From Saccharimonas sp963550135 (GTDB lineage Bacteria; Patescibacteriota; Saccharimonadia; Saccharimonadales; Saccharimonadaceae): a stretch of 52,340 nt of DNA. Positions 15,271 through 23,891 of this stretch are shown here, piece by piece. A program made the position numbers and the translations under genes. The DNA lies in the NCBI GenBank assembly GCA_963550135.1, contig CAUVBP010000007.1, forward strand, positions 1 to 52,340, given 5' to 3'. The notes below the pieces were generated by a model that saw only the letters and a list, made by a program, of their open reading frames with translations, did no database searches and was not told the DNA's origin. Within the stretch, counting starts at the first letter, position 1. Every line of letters begins with the position of its first letter.

Positions 15271-15962
15271 TGAGCGAGAAAATATTGCCAGTACACGTCG
15301 GCTTCATTGTCGACGGCAATCGCCGCTGGGCAAAAGCTCAGGGTTTATCAGCGCAAGAAGGGCATAGCGCTGGTTATGAAAAGCTGCGCGAAATTATCAT
15401 CGATACTATCGATCGCGGCGTGCCATATGTTAGCGCGTATATTTTTAGTACCGAGAACTGGCATCGCAGCGGTCCGGAGATTAAGCATCTGATGGATTTG
15501 GTGGTACAAATGTTGACGCGCGATTTACATATTTTCGTTGAACACGGTATACGGTTAAGGGTGGCGGGGACGCGCGTGCGCCTCAGCCGCCGAGTCAAAA
15601 AAGCGATTGACGAGGCCGAAGCGGCCACCAAAGATTTGACGCACGGCACGGCAATTTTGTCGTTTAATTATGGCGGGCACCAAGAGATTATCGATGCAGT
15701 CAATACCTTGCGCAAAACGCTTTCTGCACACAAAAAAGTAACGGCGCAAATCTTTGAGCAATTTTTGTATACGCCAGATGTGCCGCCATGCGACTTGATA
15801 GTGCGCACCAGCGGCGAACAGCGGCTAAGCAATTTTATGCTGTGGCGCAGTGCTTATAGCGAGCTAATTTTTGTTAAAAAATCGTGGCCAGATATGACAA
15901 AACGCGACATAACCGCTATACTAAATGAGTACGCGAAACGTTCGCGGCGGTTTGGAGGGTGA
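15270..15962 (+). CDS. uppS: Undecaprenyl diphosphate synthase (cis-prenyltransferase)
   Basis: Condenses isopentenyl diphosphate units onto farnesyl diphosphate to make the C55 carrier lipid for cell-wall synthesis. The 230-aa protein has the catalytic VDGNRRWAKA motif, STENWHRS, and the RTSGEQRLSNFMLW signature. It starts within the frr stop codon (TAATG). It is followed directly by rseP; cdsA and dxr, which often sit between them in other bacteria, are missing. Confidence 0.95.
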   Translation: MSEKILPVHVGFIVDGNRRWAKAQGLSAQEGHSAGYEKLREIIIDTIDRGVPYVSAYIFSTENWHRSGPEIKHLMDLVVQMLTRDLHIFVEHGIRLRVAGTRVRLSRRVKKAIDEAEAATKDLTHGTAILSFNYGGHQEIIDAVNTLRKTLSAHKKVTAQIFEQFLYTPDVPPCDLIVRTSGEQRLSNFMLWRSAYSELIFVKKSWPDMTKRDITAILNEYAKRSRRFGG

Positions 15963-15963
15963 A

Positions 15964-17127
15964 ATGAGTTTAGTTTTTGGTATCATTGTCGGTATAATTG
16001 TGTTGACTATTTTGGTGGTGACGCACGAGTTGGGCCATGCTTTGGTGGCGCGGCGTTACGGCGTGCGCGTTGAAGAGTTTGGTATTGGCTTCCCGCCGGC
16101 AGCTTACAAGAAGAAGATCAAAAAAAGCTTTTTGGGTAAAAATGTCGATTACAGTATTAACTGGCTGCCGCTAGGCGGTTTCGTTAAGTTACAAGGCGAG
16201 CACGACGATGATAAGCAGCCTGGCGACTACGGCGCAGCGACATTTTGGCAAAAAACACAGATCTTGCTGGCTGGCGTAGCAGTGAATTGGCTGAGTGCGG
16301 TGTTGATATTTACGATTTTGGCGTGGTGGGGTATGCCGCCGCTTGTCGCTAATCAATTCACCGTGGCTAGCGACACGACAACTTCAGGCAAAGAAGTCAA
16401 GATAGCTGGTGTCGAGAACGACTTGCCAGCGCAAAAAAGCGGATTAAAAACTGGCGACAATATTCTATCGGTTGACGGCGATAAGATTAAAACTCCAGAT
16501 GAGCTGACCAAGAGATTAGCTCGTGACAAAGGTAAAACAGTCAAGATTCGCTACTCGCGAAACGGCCGAGAGGCAGTGCTGCCTGTAACATTGCGGTCTA
16601 GCAATGATGACAAGCGCGGCTATCTGGGCGCCAGTTTATCTCAAGAGGTCTTGATGCGTTCGACTTGGTCGGCGCCAATTGTCGGCGTAGGACTAACTAC
16701 TCAATTGACTGGGATAACTATTCAAGGGCTTGGGCAAGTTGTTTATGACGGCTTGACAGGGCTGGCTATGAAAATCGTGCCGAACGACCAGGCGCAGCAG
16801 CAGGCTAATCAAAAATTAGCAACAGTTGGCAATAGTGTTGGCGGTCCAGTGACGATATTTGGCATGTTGTTTCCGGCGGCTGGCGAGGCTGGCGGCCGCT
16901 ATGTCTTAATGATTGCTGGACTAATCGCTTTGTCACTGGCAGTGATGAATATCTTGCCAATTCCGGCGCTTGATGGCGGGCGGTGGTTTGTGACGGCTTT
17001 GTTCCGCTTAATAAAGAAACCGCTCCGCAAAGATACCGAGGAAAAAATTCATGGTACTGGCTTCTTGGTTTTGATAGTATTGATAATATTAGTAACGATT
17101 TCTGACGTCGGGAAGCTATTCAAATGA
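15964..17127 (+). CDS. rseP: RseP-type site-2 zinc metalloprotease
   Basis: Intramembrane protease that cuts membrane-bound regulators or remnant signal peptides. The 387-aa protein has the HELGH zinc motif (residues 21-25) in the first membrane helix, a single PDZ domain (about 130-210), and the NILPIPALDGG motif giving the third ligand. ATG at 15964 follows a GGAGGG site and lies 1 nt after the uppS stop. The stop overlaps the next gene by 4 nt (ATGA). Confidence 0.93.
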   Translation: MSLVFGIIVGIIVLTILVVTHELGHALVARRYGVRVEEFGIGFPPAAYKKKIKKSFLGKNVDYSINWLPLGGFVKLQGEHDDDKQPGDYGAATFWQKTQILLAGVAVNWLSAVLIFTILAWWGMPPLVANQFTVASDTTTSGKEVKIAGVENDLPAQKSGLKTGDNILSVDGDKIKTPDELTKRLARDKGKTVKIRYSRNGREAVLPVTLRSSNDDKRGYLGASLSQEVLMRSTWSAPIVGVGLTTQLTGITIQGLGQVVYDGLTGLAMKIVPNDQAQQQANQKLATVGNSVGGPVTIFGMLFPAAGEAGGRYVLMIAGLIALSLAVMNILPIPALDGGRWFVTALFRLIKKPLRKDTEEKIHGTGFLVLIVLIILVTISDVGKLFK

Positions 17128-17879
17128 AACGCTGGCGGGTGGGTAATTTAAAGAAGCTTCGTTTTTCCCGGCGGCAGGTACTGTCATGGATTGGCTGGAC
17201 GCTGCTGGTGGCGATATCGATGGTAGCGGCTGCTTATGCGGTAGCTGGCGTTGGGCGATTGCTATGGCGGACGGGTTGGTTGGCACAAGCTAATGTGTCA
17301 GTGATTAATCTAATTTTGCAATGTTTTGTTCATGTCTTGACAATTGCCGCCGTTTGCACGGTAGCTTGGCGTATCAAAAAAGCAATATCAGCCAAACAGG
17401 CTGGCGTGCAGCGGTTGATTGAGTGGCGCGATATCGGTATGGCAATCGTTGGCGCGGTGGCTTACATTGCTTTGACAGTGAGCTTATCATTTGTTGCGCA
17501 AGCCATTATACCAGGGTTTAACCCAAACCAAGCTCAGGATGTTGGGGTATCAGACAGGCTATTTTCGCTAGATTTAGCGATAGCTTTTGTGGTGCTGGTG
17601 ATAGTGGTGCCGTTATGCGAGGAGTTAATTTTTCGCGGTATACTGTATGGCAAGCTGCGTTCGGCGAAGCTGCCAGTAGCAGCTAACGTATTTTTTGTTA
17701 GCTTGCTTTTTGGGGTAGCGCATGGGCAGTGGAATGTTGGTATTGATACGTTTGCGCTGAGTTTGGTGCTTTGTACGCTGCGCGAATATACTGGATCGAT
17801 TTGGTCTGGCTTTTTGCTGCACGCAATCAAAAATAGCGTGGCTTTTTATGCAGTTTATGTTGCGGTGGCGTTTTGGTAA
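17124..17879 (+). CDS. CPBP-family intramembrane metalloprotease
   Basis: A 251-aa polytopic protein of the CPBP (CAAX protease and bacteriocin-processing; Abi) family. It has the paired motifs EELIFRG (EExxxR, about residue 170), the His in LLFGVAHGQWN, and HAIKNS near the end, with about six or seven membrane segments. Some family members process peptides or give bacteriocin immunity, but the substrate here is unknown. It is coupled to rseP by an ATGA overlap, putting two membrane proteases in one operon. Confidence 0.88.
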   Translation: MKRWRVGNLKKLRFSRRQVLSWIGWTLLVAISMVAAAYAVAGVGRLLWRTGWLAQANVSVINLILQCFVHVLTIAAVCTVAWRIKKAISAKQAGVQRLIEWRDIGMAIVGAVAYIALTVSLSFVAQAIIPGFNPNQAQDVGVSDRLFSLDLAIAFVVLVIVVPLCEELIFRGILYGKLRSAKLPVAANVFFVSLLFGVAHGQWNVGIDTFALSLVLCTLREYTGSIWSGFLLHAIKNSVAFYAVYVAVAFW

Positions 17880-17903
17880 TTTGTTGATATGCGTGATTCA
17901 CGG

Positions 17904-17909
17904 TAAAAT
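17904..17909 (+). promoter_or_regulatory. -10 element of proS
   Basis: TAAAAT ends 9 nt before the proS ATG. A weak GAGGA lies in between, so either a leaderless or very short-leader transcript is possible. Confidence 0.4.
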
Positions 17910-17918
17910 GAGGATATT

Positions 17919-19157
17919 ATGAGACTAAGTAAGAATTTTACTCGAACTATCAAGCAGGCGCCAGCTGACGAAGTGGCGCGTAACGCCCAGTTACTGATTC
18001 GTGCTGGTTACGTGCATAAAACGATGGCAGGTGTTTATTCATACTTGCCACTGGGACTAAAAGTGGTTGAGAATATTAAGCAAATTGTCCGCGAAGAGAT
18101 GAATAAAATTGACAGTCAAGAGCTAGTCATGAGCACACTGCAGCGTAAAGAAACATGGCAGGAGACTGGGCGCTGGAGCGACGAGTTGGTCGATGTTTGG
18201 TTTAAGTCTCATCTGCAAGACGGCACTGAGGTCGGTTTCGGCTGGACGCACGAAGAGCCGATTGTTGATTTACTGCGTAATTATTTGAAGAGCTATAAGG
18301 ATTTGCCAATTAGCGTTTACCAATTCCAGAACAAGCTGCGCAACGAGCTGCGCGCCAAAAGCGGTATTATGCGCGGCCGCGAGTTCGTTATGAAAGATAT
18401 GTACTCGGTGCATGCCAGCAAAGAAGACTTGGATAAGTATTATAACGCCGCGATTGAGGCTTATAAGCGCTGCTATGACCGCTTTGGTATCGGTGATGAA
18501 ACATATGTAACGTTTGCCTCGGGCGGAGCTTTCACTAAATTTAGCCACGAATTTCAGACGATTTGTGATGCTGGCGAGGATTACATTTATCTGCACCGCG
18601 GCAAAAATATTGCCGTGAACGAGGAAGTTTTGGATGACGCTGTTAAGGAGCTGGGTATTGACCGCAGCGAACTAGAAAGAGTTAAAACTGCCGAGGTTGG
18701 CAACATCTTTAACTTCGGTACGCAAAAGTCCGAGGAAATGCGCCTGGTCTTTACTGATGCTGACGGGGTGGAGCAGTACGCTTATATGGGCAGCTACGGT
18801 ATCGGTATCACCCGGGTGATGGGCGTGATTGTTGAGAAATTTGCTGATGATAAGGGTTTGATTTGGCCGGAAAATATTGCACCTGCTAAAGTGTATCTAG
18901 TGCAAATTGGCAGCCAGTCGCGCGCTACAGCTGACGAACTCTACCAGAAACTGCAATCTGCCGGAATCGAAACTATCTATGACGATCGCGACGAGCGTCC
19001 AGGGGTTAAATTTGCTGACGCCGAGCTGCTGGGTATTCCGTATCGGGTGACGGTCAGCGATCGCTTGCTTGATGATGGTAAATGGGAGGTGTCAACGCGC
19101 CAGACTGGCGAGCAACGGCTCTTGACGGCAGATGAGTTGCTTGCTACACTGAACTAA
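17919..19157 (+). CDS. proS: Prolyl-tRNA synthetase without the editing insertion
   Basis: Class II synthetase charging tRNA-Pro. The 412-aa protein has the class II motif 1 region (PLGLKVVENI), motif 2 (NKLRNELRAKSGIMRGREFVMKD region), motif 3 (GSYGIGITRVMG) and the anticodon-binding domain (about 320-412). The roughly 180-residue INS domain that clears mischarged Ala in E. coli-type ProRS is absent; only a short stretch of about 55 residues lies between motifs 2 and 3. It is downstream of rseP, as in the common frr-uppS-cdsA-dxr-rseP-proS order. Confidence 0.95.
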   Translation: MRLSKNFTRTIKQAPADEVARNAQLLIRAGYVHKTMAGVYSYLPLGLKVVENIKQIVREEMNKIDSQELVMSTLQRKETWQETGRWSDELVDVWFKSHLQDGTEVGFGWTHEEPIVDLLRNYLKSYKDLPISVYQFQNKLRNELRAKSGIMRGREFVMKDMYSVHASKEDLDKYYNAAIEAYKRCYDRFGIGDETYVTFASGGAFTKFSHEFQTICDAGEDYIYLHRGKNIAVNEEVLDDAVKELGIDRSELERVKTAEVGNIFNFGTQKSEEMRLVFTDADGVEQYAYMGSYGIGITRVMGVIVEKFADDKGLIWPENIAPAKVYLVQIGSQSRATADELYQKLQSAGIETIYDDRDERPGVKFADAELLGIPYRVTVSDRLLDDGKWEVSTRQTGEQRLLTADELLATLN

Positions 19158-19186
19158 TCTGAGTATTTTGTATTGGAGGGCTGGGG

Positions 19187-19204
19187 TTTCTCTAGACAGA
19201 GAAA
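19187..19204 (+). terminator. Small hairpin between proS and greA
   Basis: TTTCTCT (19187-19193) pairs with AGAGAAA (19198-19204) around a 4-nt loop. There is no proper T tract, so it is a weak terminator or a leader hairpin. Confidence 0.35.
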
Positions 19205-19215
19205 ATTTCGGGCGG

Positions 19216-19221
19216 TATAAC
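19216..19221 (+). promoter_or_regulatory. Possible -10 element of greA
   Basis: TATAAC lies just upstream of the AAAGGAG ribosome-binding site (19225-19231). It is so close to the start that the leader would barely include the site, so this is uncertain. Confidence 0.3.
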
Positions 19222-19237
19222 GAAAGGAGTAAAACTC

Positions 19238-19693
19238 ATGAAAAAAGCATATCAGATCACCGAGGATGGAAGAAAAGAGCTTGAAGAAGAGCTAGCTGCC
19301 TTGAAGGGTCGCCGCGGCGAGATTGCCGAGAAAATCGCTGAAGCGCGCGGTTATGGCGATCTGAGCGAGAATGCCGAGTATGATCAGGCGCGCGAAGAGC
19401 AAGGCCTAGTCGAGACGCGTATTGCCGAGATTGAGGATATTTTGCAGAACGCCGAGGATATTAAGGGCGGCACCACTCACAAAGTTAGTTTGGGCAGTAG
19501 AGTGACGCTTGAATCTGGCGGTAAAATATTTGAATATACGGTTGTTGGCCCGGTTGAAGCCGATCCGCTGAATGGCAAGATTAGTGATGAATCGCCGCTG
19601 GGCGTGGCGCTAATTGATAAGGTAGTGGGCGATACCGCCGCTATTAACACGCCCAAAGGCGAAACCGTCTACGTGATTAAAGCAATTTCGTAG
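19238..19693 (+). CDS. greA: Transcription elongation factor GreA
   Basis: Rescues backtracked RNA polymerase by stimulating transcript cleavage. The 151-aa protein has the N-terminal coiled-coil with the acidic tip ARGYGDLSENAEYDQARE (around residues 35-52) and the C-terminal FKBP-like domain ending SPLGVALIDKVVGD and GETVYVIKAI. ATG at 19238 is 6 nt after AAAGGAG. Confidence 0.96.
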   Translation: MKKAYQITEDGRKELEEELAALKGRRGEIAEKIAEARGYGDLSENAEYDQAREEQGLVETRIAEIEDILQNAEDIKGGTTHKVSLGSRVTLESGGKIFEYTVVGPVEADPLNGKISDESPLGVALIDKVVGDTAAINTPKGETVYVIKAIS

Positions 19694-19708
19694 CTACTAA
19701 CAGGGGTG

Positions 19709-19717
19709 TGCTATAAT
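19709..19717 (+). promoter_or_regulatory. Extended -10 promoter of lysS (leaderless)
   Basis: TGC-TATAAT ends 8 nt before the lysS ATG, with no Shine-Dalgarno between. Confidence 0.65.
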
Positions 19718-19725
19718 AAATAATT

Positions 19726-21228
19726 ATGGCTACACTGCAAGATTATCGAAACGAACGTTTGCGAAAATTAGAAACCCTGCGAGAACTAGGCGTTGATCCG
19801 TATCCGGCGCGGTCGGAGCGGACGCATGGCTGCGGTGAGGTTTTAGCGCGCTATGATGAGCTGGCGGGCCAGGAAGTGGTTGTGGCGGGACGTATCGTTT
19901 CAATCCGCAGTTTTGGTAAGCTGGCGTTCATCAAACTGCGCGACGGGAGCGGTGAGGTGCAGCTATATTTGCAGCGCGATGATGTGGCAGAATTGGACGC
20001 TAGTCGCGGCGTGTTGGGCATGAAACAGCTGAAGCTTCTAGATACGGGTGATTTTGTCGAGGCGCGCGGAATGATGACGACGACGCAGACTGGCGAACGG
20101 TCGGTTGGCGTGCATGAGCTAAGGCTACTAACCAAGTCGCTACGGCCGATGCCCGAAAAACTAGAGAACAAAGAAGAGCGATTTCGCCGCCGTTATGTTG
20201 ATATGAACGTCAATCCAGAGGTGCGTCAGCGGTTTATTCGTCGCAGCAAGTTCTGGCAGGCGACGCGCGATTATCTAAACAGCCACGGCTTTACTGAGGT
20301 GAATGTGCCAGTGTTGGAGCACACCACCGGCGGTGCTGACGCTAACCCATTTGTGACGCACATGGACGCGCTGGACGACCAGCAGTTTTACCTACGCATT
20401 TCTCACGAGTTGCCACTGAAACGATTGGTTGGCGCTGGGTTCGAGAAGGTGTACGATCTCGGGCCGCGTTTTCGCAATGAGAATTATTCCGACGAGCATT
20501 TGCCAGAACACATCGCTATGGAGTGGTACGCTGCGTACTGGGACTGGAAGCAGGGCATGCGCTTTATGGAGGCAATGTATAAAGATGTGCTTCAAAAGAC
20601 GTTTGGCACGCTGCAATTTCAGCTGGGTAAATTTAATGTTGATATGAGCGGCGAGTGGGAAGTCTGGGATTATGCCGAGGTGATCGACAAGCATTATGGA
20701 ATTGATGTGTATAATACAACGATTAAAGAGGTAGCTGCCAAGTTGAAAGAACATGGCTTGGAAGTGGAGAAGACCGATTCCATTCCGCGCAGTATCGATA
20801 AATTATGGAAGAATATTCGTAAAGATGTGGCTGGGCCGGTGTGGTTGGTGAATACGCCGAAGTTCGTCAGTCCGCTGTCCAAGACCAACCCCGACAATCC
20901 GCAAACGGTGGAGCGTTTCCAGCCGATTATTGCCGGGTCGGAGCTGGGGAATGGTTTTTCCGAGCTGAATGACCCGATTGATCAGTTGAATCGCTTTGTT
21001 GAGCAGCAACAGATGCGCGATGCAGGCGATGACGAGGCGATGATGCTGGATATTGACTTCGTGGAAATGTTGGAATACGGTATGCCGCCAGCTTGCGGTT
21101 GGGGTTACTCTGAGCGGGTATTTTGGATTTTTGAAGGTGTAACTGCCCGCGAGGGCGTGCCGTTCCCGCAGCTGCGTCATGAGATTGATGAAACGACGCG
21201 GGCGATATATCCAGAAGTGAAGTTATAG
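19726..21228 (+). CDS. lysS: Lysyl-tRNA synthetase, class II
   Basis: Charges tRNA-Lys. The 500-aa protein has an N-terminal OB-fold anticodon domain (about residues 50-150, with GRIVSIRSFGKLAFIKLRDG), class II motif 1 near residue 190, motif 2 around FRNENYSDEHLPEH, and motif 3 near the C-terminus (FWIFEGVTAREGVPFPQLR, slightly diverged from the GIDR pattern). The C-terminal end is full length. It is transcribed as a single leaderless gene. Confidence 0.94.
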   Translation: MATLQDYRNERLRKLETLRELGVDPYPARSERTHGCGEVLARYDELAGQEVVVAGRIVSIRSFGKLAFIKLRDGSGEVQLYLQRDDVAELDASRGVLGMKQLKLLDTGDFVEARGMMTTTQTGERSVGVHELRLLTKSLRPMPEKLENKEERFRRRYVDMNVNPEVRQRFIRRSKFWQATRDYLNSHGFTEVNVPVLEHTTGGADANPFVTHMDALDDQQFYLRISHELPLKRLVGAGFEKVYDLGPRFRNENYSDEHLPEHIAMEWYAAYWDWKQGMRFMEAMYKDVLQKTFGTLQFQLGKFNVDMSGEWEVWDYAEVIDKHYGIDVYNTTIKEVAAKLKEHGLEVEKTDSIPRSIDKLWKNIRKDVAGPVWLVNTPKFVSPLSKTNPDNPQTVERFQPIIAGSELGNGFSELNDPIDQLNRFVEQQQMRDAGDDEAMMLDIDFVEMLEYGMPPACGWGYSERVFWIFEGVTAREGVPFPQLRHEIDETTRAIYPEVKL

Positions 21229-21261
21229 TTTTTGAAGTTGTCGATACTTCGGTACTGGCTT

Positions 21262-21558
21262 TTAGGCGGCCATTTTCTCGCTATCCTCAGCTAGCTCGCC
21301 GAGCAAGATATCGATTTCATCAGACACAATATCTGCAAAGTCTGGTACATTGGCGCGTACCCAATCGACGATTTGGTCGTCGCTGGCTTCTTGCATGTGT
21401 GATAGTTCTTCGGCTTGCTCTGGTGATAGCTCGAGGACGATTTCGTTGATGACACGTTCCTCTAGCGTCGATTCAAAATGGTCGGCCAGCGATTGGTAAT
21501 CTTCGTCTGATAGATGGATTCCTAAATCTGCGAGGAGACTGCGGCTTAAAATTGGCAT
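21262..21558 (-). CDS. Small acidic helical protein, 98 aa, unknown function
   Basis: Not assigned with certainty. The sequence is acidic and fully helical (SDEDYQSLADHFESTLEERVINEIV, followed by SPEQAEELSHM and a DEIDILLGELAED tail). It resembles small CPR proteins annotated as DUF5663, but I cannot confirm that. ATG at 21558 follows an AAAGGA site. It lies 31 bp downstream of the coiled-coil gene and is probably cotranscribed with it. Confidence 0.65.
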   Translation of the reverse strand: MPILSRSLLADLGIHLSDEDYQSLADHFESTLEERVINEIVLELSPEQAEELSHMQEASDDQIVDWVRANVPDFADIVSDEIDILLGELAEDSEKMAA

Positions 21559-21588
21559 GATGTTATCCTTTCTTTTTCTGTTTTAACT

Positions 21589-22896
21589 TTAGACAAAGGT
21601 ATTTTCGACGCTACGGTCTCTGGCTTGCTGGGTTGCTTCGGCTTTATTCTTTGCAGCGGCTTCTGCTCGCGCTCTGTTCTCAAGCTCTTTACCGGTGTTT
21701 TCGACGTCTTTTTGAGCTTGAATCAGCGACTGCGCAAGTTGCGTCTCCTGTCGCTGCAGTTCGGCTAAACGTTTATGGTAATCGGCGATTGCTTTCTCCA
21801 TATTTTCTTGTTGTTGCTGAGCCTTGACGGCTTCGTACATTGCTGCAAATTTGTTGGCGCTATCATCGGATAGCGAGTCGGCTTTTTCTTGAAGCTTAGC
21901 CGCATTCTCTCTGACTGAAACCAGGTCTGACTCCATGTTGGCGATTTCTCCAGCTTGCTGGCGCATACTATTTAGCTCGGTTCTGGTCTGCTGAAGCTGC
22001 CCGCCAATTGATTCAACTCGATTTTGCGCGTCAGCAGAAGCTCGCTCAGCGTATCGTGCTTGCCAGCTGGCCTCTTGTGAGTTTTTGCTAGCTTCGGCAG
22101 CATTCATGACGGCGCTAGCGATGCGGCGGAGTTGATCTTCTGGTATAGAATTGATGTGTTCTTTGGTTGCTCTTGCAGCTTCTAAATGGCTAGCACCTTG
22201 CTGGCGAAACTCACGACGAAGAGCTCTGCGGGTGAGGGCCTCACTTCGGCGCTTGGTTAATTTGGCAATAGCTTCTTTACGGCGTGATTCCATATTGTTT
22301 TTGACGTCATCCAGACGTCCAACCATCTGTTTTCTGTGACTCTCGTATCTAGTTTTGCTTCTATTAAATCGGCGCTCAGCTTTATATAATCTTTTCTCGC
22401 GTAACCTCCTAAGCGGGTTTTTGGGACTAAGATGAGCAACCGCTTCAGCCTTCTTCTTGCGGCGGTTATACGAGCTTTCAGCAAATCTGCATGCTAGATG
22501 TCTTGCTAAGAGTCTTGGTGTATCTTTCATGTTCGCCACGCTCGCTTGCGCGTACTCAACAATCCCCTTGCGTGCATTACTAGCTTTTTCGACTAATTGC
22601 CGAACTGGATAGTGTCTACCTAGAAGCTCTTGATCGGTGCGCAGCGTCTCGTTAGCTTGCACTTCGGCGGCGTTTTCAGCGCTTTCTTGGCAAGGCTCGA
22701 CGTCTCCGTATTCGGCACCGCTTTCTTGACCAGATTCAGGGGTTGTCTCATCGCCTTCAGGCGGCACTTCTATGTAATCTGGTATACCATTCTCATCAGT
22801 ATGTACGACAGATCCGTTATCTAATGTAAAATCCTTACTTTGTTCTCCTACTGGCGGTGGTGGACTTCCAGTTCTCTCGAATGATCCCGCGGGCAT
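21589..22896 (-). CDS. Long coiled-coil protein, 435 aa, unknown function
   Basis: Not recognised. The N-terminal 90 residues are acidic and Pro/Glu-rich (DYIEVPPEGDE). A strongly basic helical region follows (about 130-250, many KR clusters such as NRRKKKAEA and RREFRQQG), and then a heptad-rich coiled coil (about 265-430). There is no signal peptide or membrane segment. Charge segregation of this kind suggests a structural or nucleic-acid-associated filament, but that is speculation. ATG at 22896 follows AAGGAA, and the gene has one of the strongest promoters in the window. Confidence 0.7.
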   Translation of the reverse strand: MPAGSFERTGSPPPPVGEQSKDFTLDNGSVVHTDENGIPDYIEVPPEGDETTPESGQESGAEYGDVEPCQESAENAAEVQANETLRTDQELLGRHYPVRQLVEKASNARKGIVEYAQASVANMKDTPRLLARHLACRFAESSYNRRKKKAEAVAHLSPKNPLRRLREKRLYKAERRFNRSKTRYESHRKQMVGRLDDVKNNMESRRKEAIAKLTKRRSEALTRRALRREFRQQGASHLEAARATKEHINSIPEDQLRRIASAVMNAAEASKNSQEASWQARYAERASADAQNRVESIGGQLQQTRTELNSMRQQAGEIANMESDLVSVRENAAKLQEKADSLSDDSANKFAAMYEAVKAQQQQENMEKAIADYHKRLAELQRQETQLAQSLIQAQKDVENTGKELENRARAEAAAKNKAEATQQARDRSVENTFV

Positions 22897-22936
22897 TTTG
22901 TTATTCCTTTTTATTTTTGTCTGACTTTCTATACAA

Positions 22937-22965
22937 CTTATAGCAAAAAATCACGCTTATGTCAA
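22937..22965 (-). promoter_or_regulatory. Strong consensus promoter of the coiled-coil operon
   Basis: Minus strand: TTGACA (22960-22965), a 17-bp spacer and an extended -10 TGC-TATAAG (TATAAG at 22937-22942). Confidence 0.85.
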
Positions 22966-23022
22966 TAGTTTTAGCGTAAAATAGGCAAAAATAGCTGAGA
23001 TTTTTGCCGAGGCGGCTGCAGA

Positions 23023-23031
23023 TGCTATACT
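23023..23031 (+). promoter_or_regulatory. Extended -10 promoter of uppP
   Basis: TGC-TATACT ends 10 nt before the uppP ATG; the leader is at most a few bases. Confidence 0.6.
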
Positions 23032-23041
23032 ATTAAATATT

Positions 23042-23878
23042 ATGGAATGGTGGCAGGCTATTATATTGGGTATCGTCGAGGGGGTGACGGAATTTTTGCC
23101 AGTGTCGTCGACCGGACATTTGACGATTGTCGAGAAGTTGATGGGTATGCGGATCAACGACCCGAGTTTGACGGCTTTTACGGCTATTATTCAAATTGGC
23201 GCTATCGCTGCAGCGATAATTTATTTCCGAGATGATATTTGGCGGGTGTTGAGTGCCTGGTGGCGCGGCTTGTGGTGGAAACGGGCGCGGCGGCAGTTTG
23301 ATTACAAATATGGCTGGGCAATTATTATTGGATCGCTGCCGATTGCGGCTATCGGTTATGCTCTCAAAAATGAGGTTGAGACAGTACTACGCAGTCTATG
23401 GTTTGTGGCCTTTGCGTTGATTGGCTGGAGCCTGGTGATGTGGCTAGCCGACAAATGCAGCGCTGTGCGGCGCGGCGAGCGGCAGACGACTTGGCGGGAT
23501 ACGCTGGCGATTGGCTTGGGCCAGTGCTTGGCGCTGATTCCAGGCGTGTCGCGTTCAGGAGCAACGATTTCAGTGGGGCTGTTTCGCGGTTTTGATCGGG
23601 TAACGGTGACGAAATTAAGCTTCTTCCTGGGTATTCCAGCCTTGGTGGCGGCAGGTTTGTTAGAGGCGATGACTGCTTACAAATATATTGGCGGCGGCGT
23701 CGGCTGGGTGCCAACAATTTTGGCGACAGCGGTGGCTTTTGCGGTTGGCTATTGGTCAATTGCTTGGCTGTTGAAATTTGTCGCCGGCAATGACTTTTCG
23801 TTGTTTATCCAGTACCGCATCGGGCTGGGCGTGATAATTATGTTATTGCTAATGACTGGCGCGATAACGGCAATATAA
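23042..23878 (+). CDS. uppP: Undecaprenyl-diphosphatase UppP (BacA)
   Basis: Membrane phosphatase that turns undecaprenyl diphosphate back into the monophosphate carrier, recycling it for cell-wall synthesis. The 278-aa protein has the catalytic motifs GVTEFLPVSSTGHL (about residues 14-27) and PGVSRSGATI (about 167-176), with about eight membrane helices. It leads an operon with the ABC transporter pair that follows after 13 nt. Confidence 0.95.
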   Translation: MEWWQAIILGIVEGVTEFLPVSSTGHLTIVEKLMGMRINDPSLTAFTAIIQIGAIAAAIIYFRDDIWRVLSAWWRGLWWKRARRQFDYKYGWAIIIGSLPIAAIGYALKNEVETVLRSLWFVAFALIGWSLVMWLADKCSAVRRGERQTTWRDTLAIGLGQCLALIPGVSRSGATISVGLFRGFDRVTVTKLSFFLGIPALVAAGLLEAMTAYKYIGGGVGWVPTILATAVAFAVGYWSIAWLLKFVAGNDFSLFIQYRIGLGVIIMLLLMTGAITAI

Positions 23879-23891
23879 GCAGGAGGGCTGA

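Noticed and set aside
21229..21261. Terminator between lysS and the 98-aa gene
   Set aside because: A TAC-TTCG-GTA hairpin is present, but the stem breaks after three base pairs.
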